From Algoriphagus sp. AK58 (GTDB lineage: Bacteria; Bacteroidota; Bacteroidia; Cytophagales; Cyclobacteriaceae): a stretch of 64,000 bases of DNA. Location of the stretch: NCBI RefSeq assembly GCF_014324365.1, contig NZ_QEIG01000010.1, forward strand, positions 124,001 through 188,000, given 5' to 3'. The notes beneath the pieces are model-generated. The model worked only from the letters and a program-made list of their open reading frames with translations, did no database searches and was not told where the DNA came from. Made by a program: the position numbers and the translations under genes. Below are positions 35,649 through 45,088 of this stretch, piece by piece (the first letter of the stretch is position 1; the number at the start of each line of letters is the position of its first letter).

Positions 35649-35711
35649 GCTTGCCCTTTATAGATTAATGGCCCTTAGGTTCCGGAAAAATGGGACTGAA
35701 AGGGCGAAGCT
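35649..35711 (+). promoter_or_regulatory. Leader hairpin and conserved motif before the first export gene
   Basis: The motif GGGACTGAAAGGGCGAAGC at 35692-35710 (21 nt with flanks, 35691-35711) recurs with one change at 58158-58178. Here its 3' part, AAAGGGCGAAGC (35699-35710), can pair with GCTTGCCCTTT (35649-35659), leaving one bulged G, directly after the regulator stop codon. No T run follows, so it is not a simple terminator. A leader RNA or protein-binding element that controls export-gene expression is likely. Confidence 0.55.
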
Positions 35712-35720
35712 GTATCAAGT

Positions 35721-38447
35721 ATGAATCAATCCTTAATTCCAAAAAACACATATTTTCTTGCGTTATTTGCAATTCTGAAAAAACTAATCCCTAAGATGAT
35801 TGGATACCGTTTTAAGTTAGGAACAAGTTTACTCCTGATCTTTTTTTCTTTAGTTATTTTTGATGTTTCTGCCCAATCGATGGCAGATATCCAAAATTTG
35901 AAGGTGGACAATTTATCTGACGCCCAGATAGAGCAATTGATCAAAAGAGCCGAATCGGTGGGAATGACTGAGGATCAACTGGAAGCGTATGCTCTGGAGA
36001 GAGGGATGCCTCCTTCAGAAGTGGCAAAGCTGAGGGCCAGAATAATGCAACTTAGAACTGGAGGAAAAAGGCCTGAGGCTGATTCAAAAACCAGTCGTCC
36101 AGGTCAGAACCAAATGAGAGAAATCCAAGGATTTGAAATGGATCCCAAGTTGTTTGATTCATTGAGAAAATCGGATCCCTATTTTGACTTAACTCCTAAA
36201 CAAAAGAAAATTTTTGGGTATAAGCTGTTTCACAACAGAGAACTGAATTTCAATCCAAGTTTAAACATTCCAACACCCCTCACTTATGTTGTCGGTGCAG
36301 GAGATCAATTACTGATTGATGTATATGGATTTTCTCAGGAATCCTTTGACCTTACAGTCAATCCCGAGGGAAAAATTCTAATTCCTAATGTCGGGCCGGT
36401 TCAGGTTGGGGGTGCCACCATAGAAGCCGCCTCTTCAAGAATAAAAACTGCCTTATCAAAGATCTATTCAGGGTTAAATGGTTCCAATCCAAATACTTTT
36501 ATAGAAATCAGGTTAGGGAATATCCGGACTATCTCAGTTTCATTAGTGGGCGAGTTGACCAGACCAGGTACTTACACGTTACCTTCTTTTGCCTCTGTTT
36601 TCAATGCCTTGTTTGCTGCTGGGGGTCCGAATGAAAACGGTACGTTTAGAAATATCCAGCTCTATCGAAATAGTAAATTATTCGCCGAAGTGGATATTTA
36701 CGATTTTCTTACCAAAGGTGAGCATAGTGCAAATGTCACCGTCAGGGATAATGACGTCATTATTGTCCAACCATTTAGAAATAGAGTGGAAATCTCCGGT
36801 CCTGTAAGAAGGGAAGGCTTCTTTGAAATGAAAGATGATGAATCTTTGGAGGACTTACTTCGATTTACAGGAGGTTTTTCAAGCAATGGCTACAAAGAAA
36901 GGATCACCGTAAGAAGAACTACCTCTACCCAAATGACTGTGGAGGATATTTCAGCAGAAGAATTTAAAAATTTTAAACCAAAGGACGGAGATGAATTCAA
37001 AGTCGGTGAGTTGCTGAGTAGATTTGAAAACAGAGTTCAAATTTCAGGTGCAATTTTCAGACCCGGTGAATATTCCATCCCTGAGGAAGGAATTGGAATC
37101 AAAGAGCTCATTCAAAAAGCCGAAGGTTTACGTGGAGATGCTTATACCAAGAGGGCTATACTTTTTAGAACCAAGGAAAATCTGACATTGGAATCTGTTT
37201 CACTGGACCTAGATGGAATTTTAAACGGGACAGTTCCGGATATCCCCTTGAAAAGAGAGGATGTTCTCAGTATTTCCAGCATGTATGATCTTAGGGAAGA
37301 ATTTTATGTTCAGATTACAGGAGAAGTAAATATTCCGGGAGCTTATGCCTTCGCAGAAAACATGACCGTGGCAGATTTGGTGGTTAAGGCAGGAGGATTT
37401 AAAGAAGCAGCTTCCAATTCTTATGTTGAAATTGCACGAAGAGTCCGCAATGATGTTTCGGGCAAAATCGCGGAAATAATTACCTTGGACATTGATGCTG
37501 ATTTAAAGTTGAAACCTCAAGAATCCACTTTTTCGCTTCAGCCCTTTGATCATGTGTTTATTCGAAAGAGCCCAGGGTTCCAAAGACAAAAGTTGGTCAC
37601 TGTAGAAGGAGAAGTATTTTATCCCGGTGAATTTTCTCTTAGCAATGCAACAGAGAGGATTTCTGACCTCATCAAAAGGGCAGGTGGTTTAAACCAATTT
37701 GCTTATGCCAAAGGTGCAACTTTGGTAAGGAGAACAGAATACTATAAGGGAAAGTCAGACACAGAAATCAAGGAAGAAAATCTAAAGTCTGTTGTCCAAA
37801 AGCTGGAGAAAAAAGACATCATCCTCAATGAAGCTGAAAAAATCCAGTTAGAAAGGATTATTACCAAACTTGAGGAGAAGGAAAAACTTAAAAGAGATGA
37901 GGAGCTTCTCAAAAAGAAACTCGAAGATCAGGATCCAGATCTAAAGCTTAACCGCTTATTGGATGTGTCGGATTCCACTAAAGTTAAAATTGAATTCAAG
38001 GAACAGGAATTGGTTGGGATCAATTTGGAGCAAATTTTAAGGGATCCAGGATCCTCTCAGGATTTGATACTTATGGAGGGTGATATCATTAGGGTACCGA
38101 AAGAACTCCAAACAGTAAGAATGAGAGGTCAGGTATTGTTTCCGACTACTGCCAGATTTGAGTCTGGTAGAGGATTTAAGGGCTATATCTCGAAATCGGG
38201 AGGTTTTACAGAGGAAGCTCGCAGAGGTAAGTCCTATGTGGTTTATGCTAATGGAGATGTTAAGAGAACGAGAAACCTGCTGTTTTTCAAGTTTTATCCC
38301 AATGTAGAACCAGGTGCAGAAATTATTGTTCCTCAAAAACCTGAGAGACCACCAATTGGACCTCAGCAGTGGGTAGCCATTGGAACAGGCCTTGCTACAT
38401 TCGGACTGATAGTCATTCAGATTATTGATTTTGCGAATACACCTTAA
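35721..38447 (+). CDS. Wza-type polysaccharide export protein with multiple SLBB domains
   Basis: The protein has 908 residues. The frame starts at 35721, but an ATG at 35796 (MIGYRFKLG) directly before a normal signal peptide (ending FDVSAQ) is an equally good start. After a helical region (about 50-150) comes the poly-export domain (YVVGAGDQLLIDVYGFSQESFDLTVNPEGKILIPNVGPVQVGG). About five SLBB beta-grasp repeats follow (e.g. SLVGELTRPGTYTLPSFASVFNAL, QISGAIFRPGEYSIPEEGIGIKEL, QITGEVNIPGAYAF, VEGEVFYPGEFSL), with a Lys/Glu coiled coil inserted near 690-750, and a C-terminal helix. It forms the outer-membrane channel for surface polysaccharide and pairs with the Wzz gene next. Confidence 0.92.
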   Translation: MNQSLIPKNTYFLALFAILKKLIPKMIGYRFKLGTSLLLIFFSLVIFDVSAQSMADIQNLKVDNLSDAQIEQLIKRAESVGMTEDQLEAYALERGMPPSEVAKLRARIMQLRTGGKRPEADSKTSRPGQNQMREIQGFEMDPKLFDSLRKSDPYFDLTPKQKKIFGYKLFHNRELNFNPSLNIPTPLTYVVGAGDQLLIDVYGFSQESFDLTVNPEGKILIPNVGPVQVGGATIEAASSRIKTALSKIYSGLNGSNPNTFIEIRLGNIRTISVSLVGELTRPGTYTLPSFASVFNALFAAGGPNENGTFRNIQLYRNSKLFAEVDIYDFLTKGEHSANVTVRDNDVIIVQPFRNRVEISGPVRREGFFEMKDDESLEDLLRFTGGFSSNGYKERITVRRTTSTQMTVEDISAEEFKNFKPKDGDEFKVGELLSRFENRVQISGAIFRPGEYSIPEEGIGIKELIQKAEGLRGDAYTKRAILFRTKENLTLESVSLDLDGILNGTVPDIPLKREDVLSISSMYDLREEFYVQITGEVNIPGAYAFAENMTVADLVVKAGGFKEAASNSYVEIARRVRNDVSGKIAEIITLDIDADLKLKPQESTFSLQPFDHVFIRKSPGFQRQKLVTVEGEVFYPGEFSLSNATERISDLIKRAGGLNQFAYAKGATLVRRTEYYKGKSDTEIKEENLKSVVQKLEKKDIILNEAEKIQLERIITKLEEKEKLKRDEELLKKKLEDQDPDLKLNRLLDVSDSTKVKIEFKEQELVGINLEQILRDPGSSQDLILMEGDIIRVPKELQTVRMRGQVLFPTTARFESGRGFKGYISKSGGFTEEARRGKSYVVYANGDVKRTRNLLFFKFYPNVEPGAEIIVPQKPERPPIGPQQWVAIGTGLATFGLIVIQIIDFANTP

Positions 38448-38463
38448 GTTTTTCAGAGCATAG

Positions 38464-39576
38464 ATGAATAAAAGCGTAAAAGAAGTATTTGCAAAAGACC
38501 AAGTAAGCATTCTTGAGATCTTTTCTTTAATAGGGGAGAGGAAAAAGATTATTGGTTGGTCCACCCTACTGGTGTTCGCCTTGGGAATGGTGTACCATTT
38601 CTTCTCCACTAAAGAGTATGAATCTACTTCTACCAAACTTTCTGAAATCAAAGAGGGAGGCAATCTTGGTGGAATAGGTCAACTTTCCGGCCTGGCGGGT
38701 TTGGCTGGTGTTTCTTTGCCGGGAGGAAGTAGTGAGTTTGATGCAACCTTTCCTCCTGAATTGTATCCACGATTGGTGTATAGTCCGGAGTTTTTAAAGG
38801 AAATTCTCGACGAAGAACTGTATTTTCAAAACATTGGAAAAAGAACTACACTTCGCAGTTATCTGGTGAGTGAGCGGCCAAGAAATTTTCTTGGTAGAAT
38901 AAAAGATAAGATCACAGAAGCGATCCGGAATGCCGCATCTACAGTAACTCCTTCCCAGGGAGTGAGTTCTTCCCCTTCCGAAGGGGGAGATGCCCTTGAA
39001 AAGCCAAAATTTTTATACCTAAGTCCTATCGAGCAGGGTCTCATCGGATTTTTGAGCAAAAAAATCAAAATAGAGAATGAAGGTAAGGTGATTAACCTAT
39101 CTGTCAAACTTTCTGACCCTAATGCTGCGGCAGAATTAAACGGATTGGTATTTAATAAAATTATAGAGTTTGTTACCCAGTATCGCACTGAAAAACAGAG
39201 GGTTAATCTTTCATTTGTGGAAAAAAGAACAAAAGAAGCTGAAGAAAACTTTCTTAAAGCACAGGTTAGATTGGCATCTTTCAGAGATTCTAACCAAGGT
39301 CTTATTTCCCAACAAGCTAGGTCAAAAGAGGAACAGCTTCAAGCAGAATTCAGCATGGCCTTTAATTTGTATAATGGGATGAAGCAAGAATTGGAAAATG
39401 CCAGACTTCAATTGAAAAACAACACTCCCATTTTCACTTCCTTCATAGAACCTTCTTTTCCTAATGGTCCTTCTAATTTTTCTTTTACTATTATGGTGTT
39501 TCTAAGTTTGTTTATGGGAGGCTTATTAGGTGTTCTGATTGTTGCAACCAAACTCTTTCTAGAATATCATCGCTAA
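38464..39576 (+). CDS. Wzz/GumC-family chain-length regulator without kinase domain
   Basis: The protein has 370 residues. One transmembrane helix near the N-terminus (about 34-52) and one near the C-terminus (about 340-360, FSFTIMVFLSLFMGGLLGVLIVATKLF) frame a periplasmic domain with a long coiled coil (about 240-320, AEENFLKAQVRLASFRDSN). This is the co-polymerase plan without a cytoplasmic tyrosine kinase. It should set chain length and link synthesis to the Wza channel encoded 16 bp upstream. It differs from the kinase-type protein at 60458. Confidence 0.9.
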   Translation: MNKSVKEVFAKDQVSILEIFSLIGERKKIIGWSTLLVFALGMVYHFFSTKEYESTSTKLSEIKEGGNLGGIGQLSGLAGLAGVSLPGGSSEFDATFPPELYPRLVYSPEFLKEILDEELYFQNIGKRTTLRSYLVSERPRNFLGRIKDKITEAIRNAASTVTPSQGVSSSPSEGGDALEKPKFLYLSPIEQGLIGFLSKKIKIENEGKVINLSVKLSDPNAAAELNGLVFNKIIEFVTQYRTEKQRVNLSFVEKRTKEAEENFLKAQVRLASFRDSNQGLISQQARSKEEQLQAEFSMAFNLYNGMKQELENARLQLKNNTPIFTSFIEPSFPNGPSNFSFTIMVFLSLFMGGLLGVLIVATKLFLEYHR

Positions 39577-39601
39577 TTCCTCTCTTTTAGAAATTAACTC
39601 A

Positions 39602-40753
39602 ATGGAGTCATCCTTAGAAAATAAGCTCAGATCAATCCAAATGGTTGATCTCCATTCCCAGTATTTGGGCATCAAAGAAGAAATTGATCATGCCATTCAA
39701 CAAGTACTTGACAGTACCGCATTTATCAATGGACCTGAAGTCAAATTATTTGCCGAAGAACTCGGCAAATACACAGGTTCAGCCTTTGTAATTCCCTGTG
39801 CCAATGGCACCGATGCCTTGCAAATCGCCATGATGGCGTTGGATTTCCAACCGGGAGACGAGGTAATTGTTCCTACATTTACTTATGTGGCCACTGTCGA
39901 AGTGATTGCCCTACTCGGACTGAAGCCAAAATTTGTCGATGTGCTTCCTGACACCTATGAACTTGATCCTGCCGGTTTGGAGAAAGCGTTAGGTCCAAAA
40001 GTGGTCGGCATAGTCCCTGTTCATCTCTACGGTCAGTGTTCAAACATGGAATACATTCTGGGATTTGCCAAAAAACATGGACTGAAAGTAATCGAGGACA
40101 CTGCTCAGGCCATTGGGGCTGTTTATACCTTTTCTGATGGAAGAAAAGCACAAGCTGGAACCATGGGTGAGGTGGGCACTACTTCCTTCTTCCCATCTAA
40201 AAATCTAGGCTGCTTTGGGGATGGAGGTGCCATGTTTACACAGGATCCTGTCTTGGCAGAAAAGCTCAGAATGATCGCAAACCACGGTCAAAAAAAGAAA
40301 TATTACCACGATTCGATTGGTGTTAATTCCCGGTTGGATACGCTTCAAGCTGCGATATTGAGGGTCAAACTCAAACACCTGGATCGATATTCTGCCTCCA
40401 GAAATGAAGTAGCTGATCGCTATGATCAGGCATTTGCGAATCACCCAAATATTAATCCACCCAAAAGGGCTGTAAATTCTACCCATGTCTTCCATCAATA
40501 TACTGTACAGGTTGAAGGAGCTTCGAGGGATGAGTTGAAGGACTATTTGCAAAGTAAAGGAGTCCCATCCATGGTATATTATCCGGTTCCACTTCACCTT
40601 CAAAATGCCTATCTGGAATTTGGATATCATTCCGGAGATTTTCCTGTAGCGGAGAGTCTATGTAAGAAAGTGCTTTCTTTTCCTATTCACACCGAAATGG
40701 AAGTGTCCGAACAGCAATATATCATTCAGACTGTTTTGGACTTTTTTAAATAA
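39602..40753 (+). CDS. DegT/DnrJ-family sugar aminotransferase (WbpE-like)
   Basis: This 383-residue PLP enzyme has the sugar-aminotransferase pattern: [62 protein letters not shown], and the PLP lysine K200 in [16 protein letters not shown]. It resembles WbpE/WlbC, which add the 3-amino group to UDP-2-acetamido-3-keto-glucuronate. The next two genes encode the matching acetyltransferase and oxidoreductase, which strongly supports that role. A broader amino-sugar role is possible. Confidence 0.88.
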   Translation: MESSLENKLRSIQMVDLHSQYLGIKEEIDHAIQQVLDSTAFINGPEVKLFAEELGKYTGSAFVIPCANGTDALQIAMMALDFQPGDEVIVPTFTYVATVEVIALLGLKPKFVDVLPDTYELDPAGLEKALGPKVVGIVPVHLYGQCSNMEYILGFAKKHGLKVIEDTAQAIGAVYTFSDGRKAQAGTMGEVGTTSFFPSKNLGCFGDGGAMFTQDPVLAEKLRMIANHGQKKKYYHDSIGVNSRLDTLQAAILRVKLKHLDRYSASRNEVADRYDQAFANHPNINPPKRAVNSTHVFHQYTVQVEGASRDELKDYLQSKGVPSMVYYPVPLHLQNAYLEFGYHSGDFPVAESLCKKVLSFPIHTEMEVSEQQYIIQTVLDFFK

Positions 40754-40779
40754 TTAAACTAAACCAAGTAACTACCACC

Positions 40780-41370
40780 ATGTCCAGTGATCAAAAAGAT
40801 TTTTATGCTCATGAGACAGCCGTCATTGATGAGGGTTGCGAAATAGGGAAGGGAACCAAGATCTGGCATTTTTCCCACATTATGCCCAATTGTAAAATCG
40901 GGGAGAATTGTAATATAGGCCAAAATGTGGTCGTTTCTCCAGATGTAGTATTGGGCAAAAATGTAAAGGTTCAGAATAATGTCTCCATCTATACAGGAGT
41001 CACTTGCGATGACGATGTGTTTTTAGGGCCATCCATGGTTTTTACCAATGTAATCAATCCTAGAAGTGCAGTGAACCGTAGAGGGCAATATTCAAAAACC
41101 CATGTGGGCAAAGGAGCTTCCATCGGTGCTAATGCCACCATTGTATGCGGGCATGATATCGGTGAGTATGCGTTTATTGGAGCGGGTGCAGTGGTGACTA
41201 AAACCATTCCTGCGTATGCCTTGGTCGTGGGTAATCCTTCCAGGCAGATAGGATGGATGAGTGAATACGGACACAAATTGGTGTTCGACAAAGAAGGAAA
41301 GGCAATCTGTCCTGAATCAGGAGACGTTTATTTTCTAAAAGAAGGAAAGGTTTCTAAGTCAAATTCCTGA
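40780..41370 (+). CDS. Hexapeptide N-acetyltransferase (WbpD/WlbB-like)
   Basis: The protein has 196 residues and is almost wholly a left-handed beta-helix of hexapeptide repeats, such as [38 protein letters not shown], with the typical H-containing loop after [14 protein letters not shown] ([10 protein letters not shown]) and [23 protein letters not shown]. This is the pattern of the UDP-2-acetamido-3-amino-2,3-dideoxy-glucuronate N-acetyltransferase family. It lies between the WbpE-like and WlbA-like genes, all in the same direction and close together. It probably acetylates the 3-amino group using acetyl-CoA. Confidence 0.9.
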   Translation: MSSDQKDFYAHETAVIDEGCEIGKGTKIWHFSHIMPNCKIGENCNIGQNVVVSPDVVLGKNVKVQNNVSIYTGVTCDDDVFLGPSMVFTNVINPRSAVNRRGQYSKTHVGKGASIGANATIVCGHDIGEYAFIGAGAVVTKTIPAYALVVGNPSRQIGWMSEYGHKLVFDKEGKAICPESGDVYFLKEGKVSKSNS

Positions 41371-41425
41371 TAATTAATCTATAATATTTGAAATTCGCGT
41401 TGCGGATAATTAATTGACTAAACCT

Positions 41426-42388
41426 ATGAAAAATTTTGCCCTAATCGGAGCTGCTGGTTATATCGCTCCAAGGCATATGAAGGCAATGAAGGATACTGGA
41501 AATAGACTTTTGGCCGCCTATGACAAATTTGATAGTGTAGGGGTGATGGACAGTCATTTTCCAGATGCTGATTTTTTCACTGAATTTGAGCGATTTGATC
41601 GCCATGTGGAAAAGCTAAAGAGAACTGAAAATAAAATCGATTATGTAAGTATTTGTTCTCCCAACTACCTTCATGATTCTCATATCCGGTTTGGTCTCAG
41701 AGTAGGTGCAGATGTCATCTGCGAAAAGCCTTTGGTACTAAATCCTTGGAATATCGAGGCCTTAAAGGAAGTGGAGAAAGAGCATGGCAAAAAGGTTTTT
41801 AATATCCTCCAACTGAGGCTACATCCTTCCATAATAGCCTTGAAGGAGCGAATCCAGAACAGTCCAAAGGATAAAATTTATGACATAGATCTCGCATATA
41901 TTACTTCCAGAGGACACTGGTATTACACGTCTTGGAAAGGTGATGTGAGTAAATCCGGAGGAATTGCTACCAACATTGGAGTACATTTCTACGATATGTT
42001 GACTTGGGTTTTTGGTCCGGTAAAGACCAATCAAGTTCATATTCACACCCATGATCGGGCTGCAGGTTATCTTGAGCTTGAAAAAGCCCGCGTCAGGTGG
42101 TTTTTAAGTATCAATGTGGATACTTTGCCTGATTCAGTCAAAGCAAAGGGAGGAAGGACCTATCGGTCTTTGACCATGGAAGGTGAGGAAATCGAATTTT
42201 CTGACGGGTTCACAGAGCTGCATACCCACAGTTACCAGCATATTTTAGATGGGAATGGATTTGGGTTGGATGAAGCGATGAGCAGTATTCAGCTGGTTCA
42301 TGATATCCGACATATGAAGCCTCTTGGACTAGTGGGTGAGTTCCATCCTTTTGCCAAACTGGAATTGGCTAAGCATCCATTTAAATAG
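41426..42388 (+). CDS. Gfo/Idh/MocA oxidoreductase (WlbA/WbpB-like)
   Basis: The ATG at 41426 is used; a TTG 12 bp upstream is less likely. The 320-residue protein has an N-terminal Rossmann fold (NFALIGAAGYIAPRHMKAM, with the unusual AAGYI instead of G-x-G-x-x-G) and the family EKPL motif (DVICEKPLVL, about residue 95). TSRGHWYYTSWKGDVSKSGG matches WlbA, which oxidises C3 of UDP-GlcNAc-uronate with recycling of NAD. It completes the WbpB-E-D trio here. The UDP-GlcNAc dehydrogenase that would start the pathway is at 58226. Confidence 0.88.
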   Translation: MKNFALIGAAGYIAPRHMKAMKDTGNRLLAAYDKFDSVGVMDSHFPDADFFTEFERFDRHVEKLKRTENKIDYVSICSPNYLHDSHIRFGLRVGADVICEKPLVLNPWNIEALKEVEKEHGKKVFNILQLRLHPSIIALKERIQNSPKDKIYDIDLAYITSRGHWYYTSWKGDVSKSGGIATNIGVHFYDMLTWVFGPVKTNQVHIHTHDRAAGYLELEKARVRWFLSINVDTLPDSVKAKGGRTYRSLTMEGEEIEFSDGFTELHTHSYQHILDGNGFGLDEAMSSIQLVHDIRHMKPLGLVGEFHPFAKLELAKHPFK

Positions 42389-42390
42389 AT

Positions 42391-42701
42391 ATGCAAATTC
42401 GATCAGAGTTTATTTCAATAGGTTTAAATACAGTTATAGTTCCAACTTCAAAAATTTGAGGGATTAATGGATCCGCAAAAAGATTTTTTTTGGAGATAAT
42501 TGCTGTGTAGGAGCCAACGGGCAGATAATTTGTGATGATTTTGAGCTTGGAGATTATTCAAAATTGCAAAATAATACAACAATCCACGGGTATAAACCTT
42601 GTAAAATCGGGCATAATGCTTGGAAAAGTTAATTCACTATTATCGATTCAAAAAGAGGTACGATCAAGCGATTTTTGAAAATACCCCCATTTCATATTTA
42701 A
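42391..42701 (+). pseudogene. Broken hexapeptide-repeat acyltransferase
   Basis: The 414-bp gap 42389-42802 holds the ruins of one gene rather than spacer. An ATG at 42391 opens MQIRSEFISIGLNTVIVPTSKI and stops; the same protein continues one frame over from about 42471 as KKIFFGDNCCVGANGQIICD, then ELGDYSKLQNN and CKIGHNAWKS, hits a TAA at 42630, and goes on in frame as FTIIDSKRGTIKR to a stop at 42699. The repeats are typical acyltransferase turns; a segment like GHNAWIG is truncated. At least one frameshift and one stop have inactivated it. It sits at the edge of the AT-rich block, just before the wecE-like gene. Confidence 0.7.
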
Positions 42702-42802
42702 TGTTTCGGATAGAAGATATAAAAAAAGACAACCTGAATCAGAAATAAGTTTTATAAAGTTTCTTCTTCCATAGAAAGCAAAGTTTACTCCAATTAATTT
42801 AA

Positions 42803-43939
42803 ATGATACCATTCAATAAGCCGTATTCTACAGGACTAGAACTTACCTATATATCAGATGCTCTGAGCACTGGGAAAATTTCAGGAAACGGTAAATACAC
42901 CAAAAAATGTCAAGATTTTTTTGAAACCAAGTATGGTTTTAAAAAGACTCTTTTGACTACTTCCTGCACAGATGCCTTGGAGATGGCTGCTTTACTAATT
43001 GGTATTGAACCTGGTGATGAAGTAATTATGCCCTCCTATACATTTGTATCGACAGCAAACGCATTTGCTTTAAGGGGAGCGAAAATTGTGTTTGCAGACA
43101 GTAGACCAGATCATCCAGGAATTTTTGAAGAATCTATCGAACTTTTAATTACCAAAAATACAAAGGCTATCGTTCCTGTCCATTATGCTGGTGTTGCGTG
43201 TGACATGGATGTCATAATGGATATAGCCAATAGACATAACCTTTATGTAATAGAAGATGCAGCACAAGCAATAGATAGTTTTTATATAGGGAAAGACGGT
43301 ATTAAAAGGGCTTTAGGTAGTATTGGGCATTTATCTTGTTTTTCATTTCACGAAACAAAAAATATTATTTCAGGTGAAGGTGGAATGCTCGTTATAAATC
43401 ACGAGCCTTTCTTAAGGAGGGCTGAGATTATTTGGGAAAAGGGAACTGATCGAGCTGCTTTTTTCAGAGGTGAAGTTGATAAATATGGGTGGGTAGATAT
43501 TGGATCTTCATTTTTACCATCGGAGATAATCGCCGCTTTCCTTTTTGCTCAATTGGAGAATTTAGAAAAAATTCAGAAGAGAAGGTTGTACCTATGGGAA
43601 ATGTATTACCAGAATTTGGAGGAGTATTCTCTTTTAACAAAAATACGGCTTCCAAAAATCCCCAATTTTGCAACAAATAATGCTCACATGTTTTATTTGG
43701 TTTGTAAGAATGTAGATCAAAGAACAAAAATTATCGAAGCTTTAAAGAATGAAGGCATCTTGGCGGTTTTTCACTATGTAAGTCTTCACAGTAGCAAATA
43801 TTTTGGGACAAAGCATGATGGGAGAAAGTTGATGAATACAGATAATTATTCTGATTGTCTATTGCGTTTACCCATGTACTATGAGTTATCCGATTTGGAA
43901 GTTTTAAAGATTACCGAAATAATTAAAAAGGTTAAATGA
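42803..43939 (+). CDS. wecE: TDP-4-oxo-6-deoxyglucose aminotransferase (WecE/RffA-like)
   Basis: The protein has 378 residues. It opens MIPFNKPYSTGLELTYI and SGNGKYTKKCQ, as in WecE, and holds TTSCTDALEMAALL, MPSYTFVSTANAFALRGA, EDAAQAIDSFY and the PLP lysine K186 in SFHETKNIISGEGG. WecE makes TDP-4-amino-4,6-dideoxygalactose (Fuc4N) from TDP-4-keto-6-deoxyglucose. The next gene is WecF-like, and the two overlap by 4 bp, which supports this assignment. The RmlA/RmlB enzymes that make the precursor are not in the window. The gene marks the start of the AT-rich block. Confidence 0.88.
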   Translation: MIPFNKPYSTGLELTYISDALSTGKISGNGKYTKKCQDFFETKYGFKKTLLTTSCTDALEMAALLIGIEPGDEVIMPSYTFVSTANAFALRGAKIVFADSRPDHPGIFEESIELLITKNTKAIVPVHYAGVACDMDVIMDIANRHNLYVIEDAAQAIDSFYIGKDGIKRALGSIGHLSCFSFHETKNIISGEGGMLVINHEPFLRRAEIIWEKGTDRAAFFRGEVDKYGWVDIGSSFLPSEIIAAFLFAQLENLEKIQKRRLYLWEMYYQNLEEYSLLTKIRLPKIPNFATNNAHMFYLVCKNVDQRTKIIEALKNEGILAVFHYVSLHSSKYFGTKHDGRKLMNTDNYSDCLLRLPMYYELSDLEVLKITEIIKKVK

Positions 43940-45042
43940 CTCAAAACCTGATTTTGTTGCCAGACTCTCCTTATTCTGATTGGATTATTGAAAGAAGTGA
44001 AAAGGTTGCGGTTGGTGTTAATAGATATGTGTGTTATTCAAATAGCTTTAAATATAATTCAAATCCTAAGATATTAAGAAAGGATTACCTGTTAAGTTTG
44101 AATAAAAGAGATGCTAATTCTTATCAAAAAGTTATTATTCACTATCACAATGAGCTTTCAGGTTTCTTTTTAGAAAAAAATAATATCCCGAAGAATAAAG
44201 TAATTTGGGTTCTTTGGAGTGGAGATCTATATAATACTCCTTTTTATAATAGGGCAATATATAAACCATTAACAAATCAGTTTATCGGTAGCAATAATCT
44301 GTATAAGTTGCAAGGTTTAAAGATATTAAAAGAAATCTTAAAATATTTTTTAAAAATGCCTGGATATTTTGATTACAAAAGATCATTTCAACGGATCGGT
44401 ACTATCGCGTCTTTTTTCGAAAAGGATGTGGAAAATGCCGCCCTTATTTTTAATAAAGACTATAAAAGAATAATTTTTGCAATTCTCTCTTTTGAGGAGA
44501 TGATTAGGGGGTTGCCGGAAAAACATTATATTAAATTAGGTGAAAAAATTCTTTTGGGACATGCTGGAGTTCCTGAAAATAATCATTTAGACCTTTTTCA
44601 AAGAATACTTTCGCTAAATTCTTCTAGAACTTTATTATGTCCATTATCCTATGGAGAATCGTCATATATTCAAAAAGTTGTAGAAAAGGGTGAAGAATTA
44701 TTTGGTTACCGCATTGAGTTTGTTAGAGATTTCATGCCTAGGGATGAATATTATCTTAAATTATCGGAAGTGAAATTTGCAATTTTTGACACCTTGATAC
44801 AACAAGCTTTTGGGAATATTTTAGGTCTTCTCTATTTAGGAGTTAAGGTTTTTTTGAATGAGGAAAATTCTATTTACTATCAACTAAAAAAAATGGGGCT
44901 TTTAATTTTTTCTATAAATAATTTATCATCTGAAATTGAGATAGAACTTACAATTGATCAAATTAATACTAATAGGGAGATATTGATTGAGTATTTTTCT
45001 GAGGAAAAAATCAACGATTATTATAAGCTTCTTTTGAATTAA
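43936..45042 (+). CDS. WecF-like Fuc4NAc transferase (GT56)
   Basis: The protein has 368 residues. It carries GT56 motifs: VIWVLWSGDLYN, ILLGHAGVPENNHLD and LCPLSYGESSYIQKV, the last two close to those of enterobacterial WecF. WecF adds 4-acetamido-4,6-dideoxygalactose from TDP-sugar to a lipid-linked disaccharide on the inner face of the membrane. It starts inside the wecE stop codon (ATGA), so donor synthesis and transfer are coupled. It is very AT-rich. An N-acetyltransferase for the amino sugar is not visible downstream, although a broken hexapeptide acyltransferase lies upstream. Confidence 0.82.
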   Translation: MTQNLILLPDSPYSDWIIERSEKVAVGVNRYVCYSNSFKYNSNPKILRKDYLLSLNKRDANSYQKVIIHYHNELSGFFLEKNNIPKNKVIWVLWSGDLYNTPFYNRAIYKPLTNQFIGSNNLYKLQGLKILKEILKYFLKMPGYFDYKRSFQRIGTIASFFEKDVENAALIFNKDYKRIIFAILSFEEMIRGLPEKHYIKLGEKILLGHAGVPENNHLDLFQRILSLNSSRTLLCPLSYGESSYIQKVVEKGEELFGYRIEFVRDFMPRDEYYLKLSEVKFAIFDTLIQQAFGNILGLLYLGVKVFLNEENSIYYQLKKMGLLIFSINNLSSEIEIELTIDQINTNREILIEYFSEEKINDYYKLLLN

Positions 45043-45088
45043 GGTTTCTTGTTAATAATTATTTATCTCTTTAGTCTAATATCATAAA

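Noticed and set aside
42471..42632. A small independent gene inside the gap before wecE
   Set aside because: The frame starts in mid-repeat without a start codon and continues past a stop in the same repeat protein, so decay of a larger gene explains it better.
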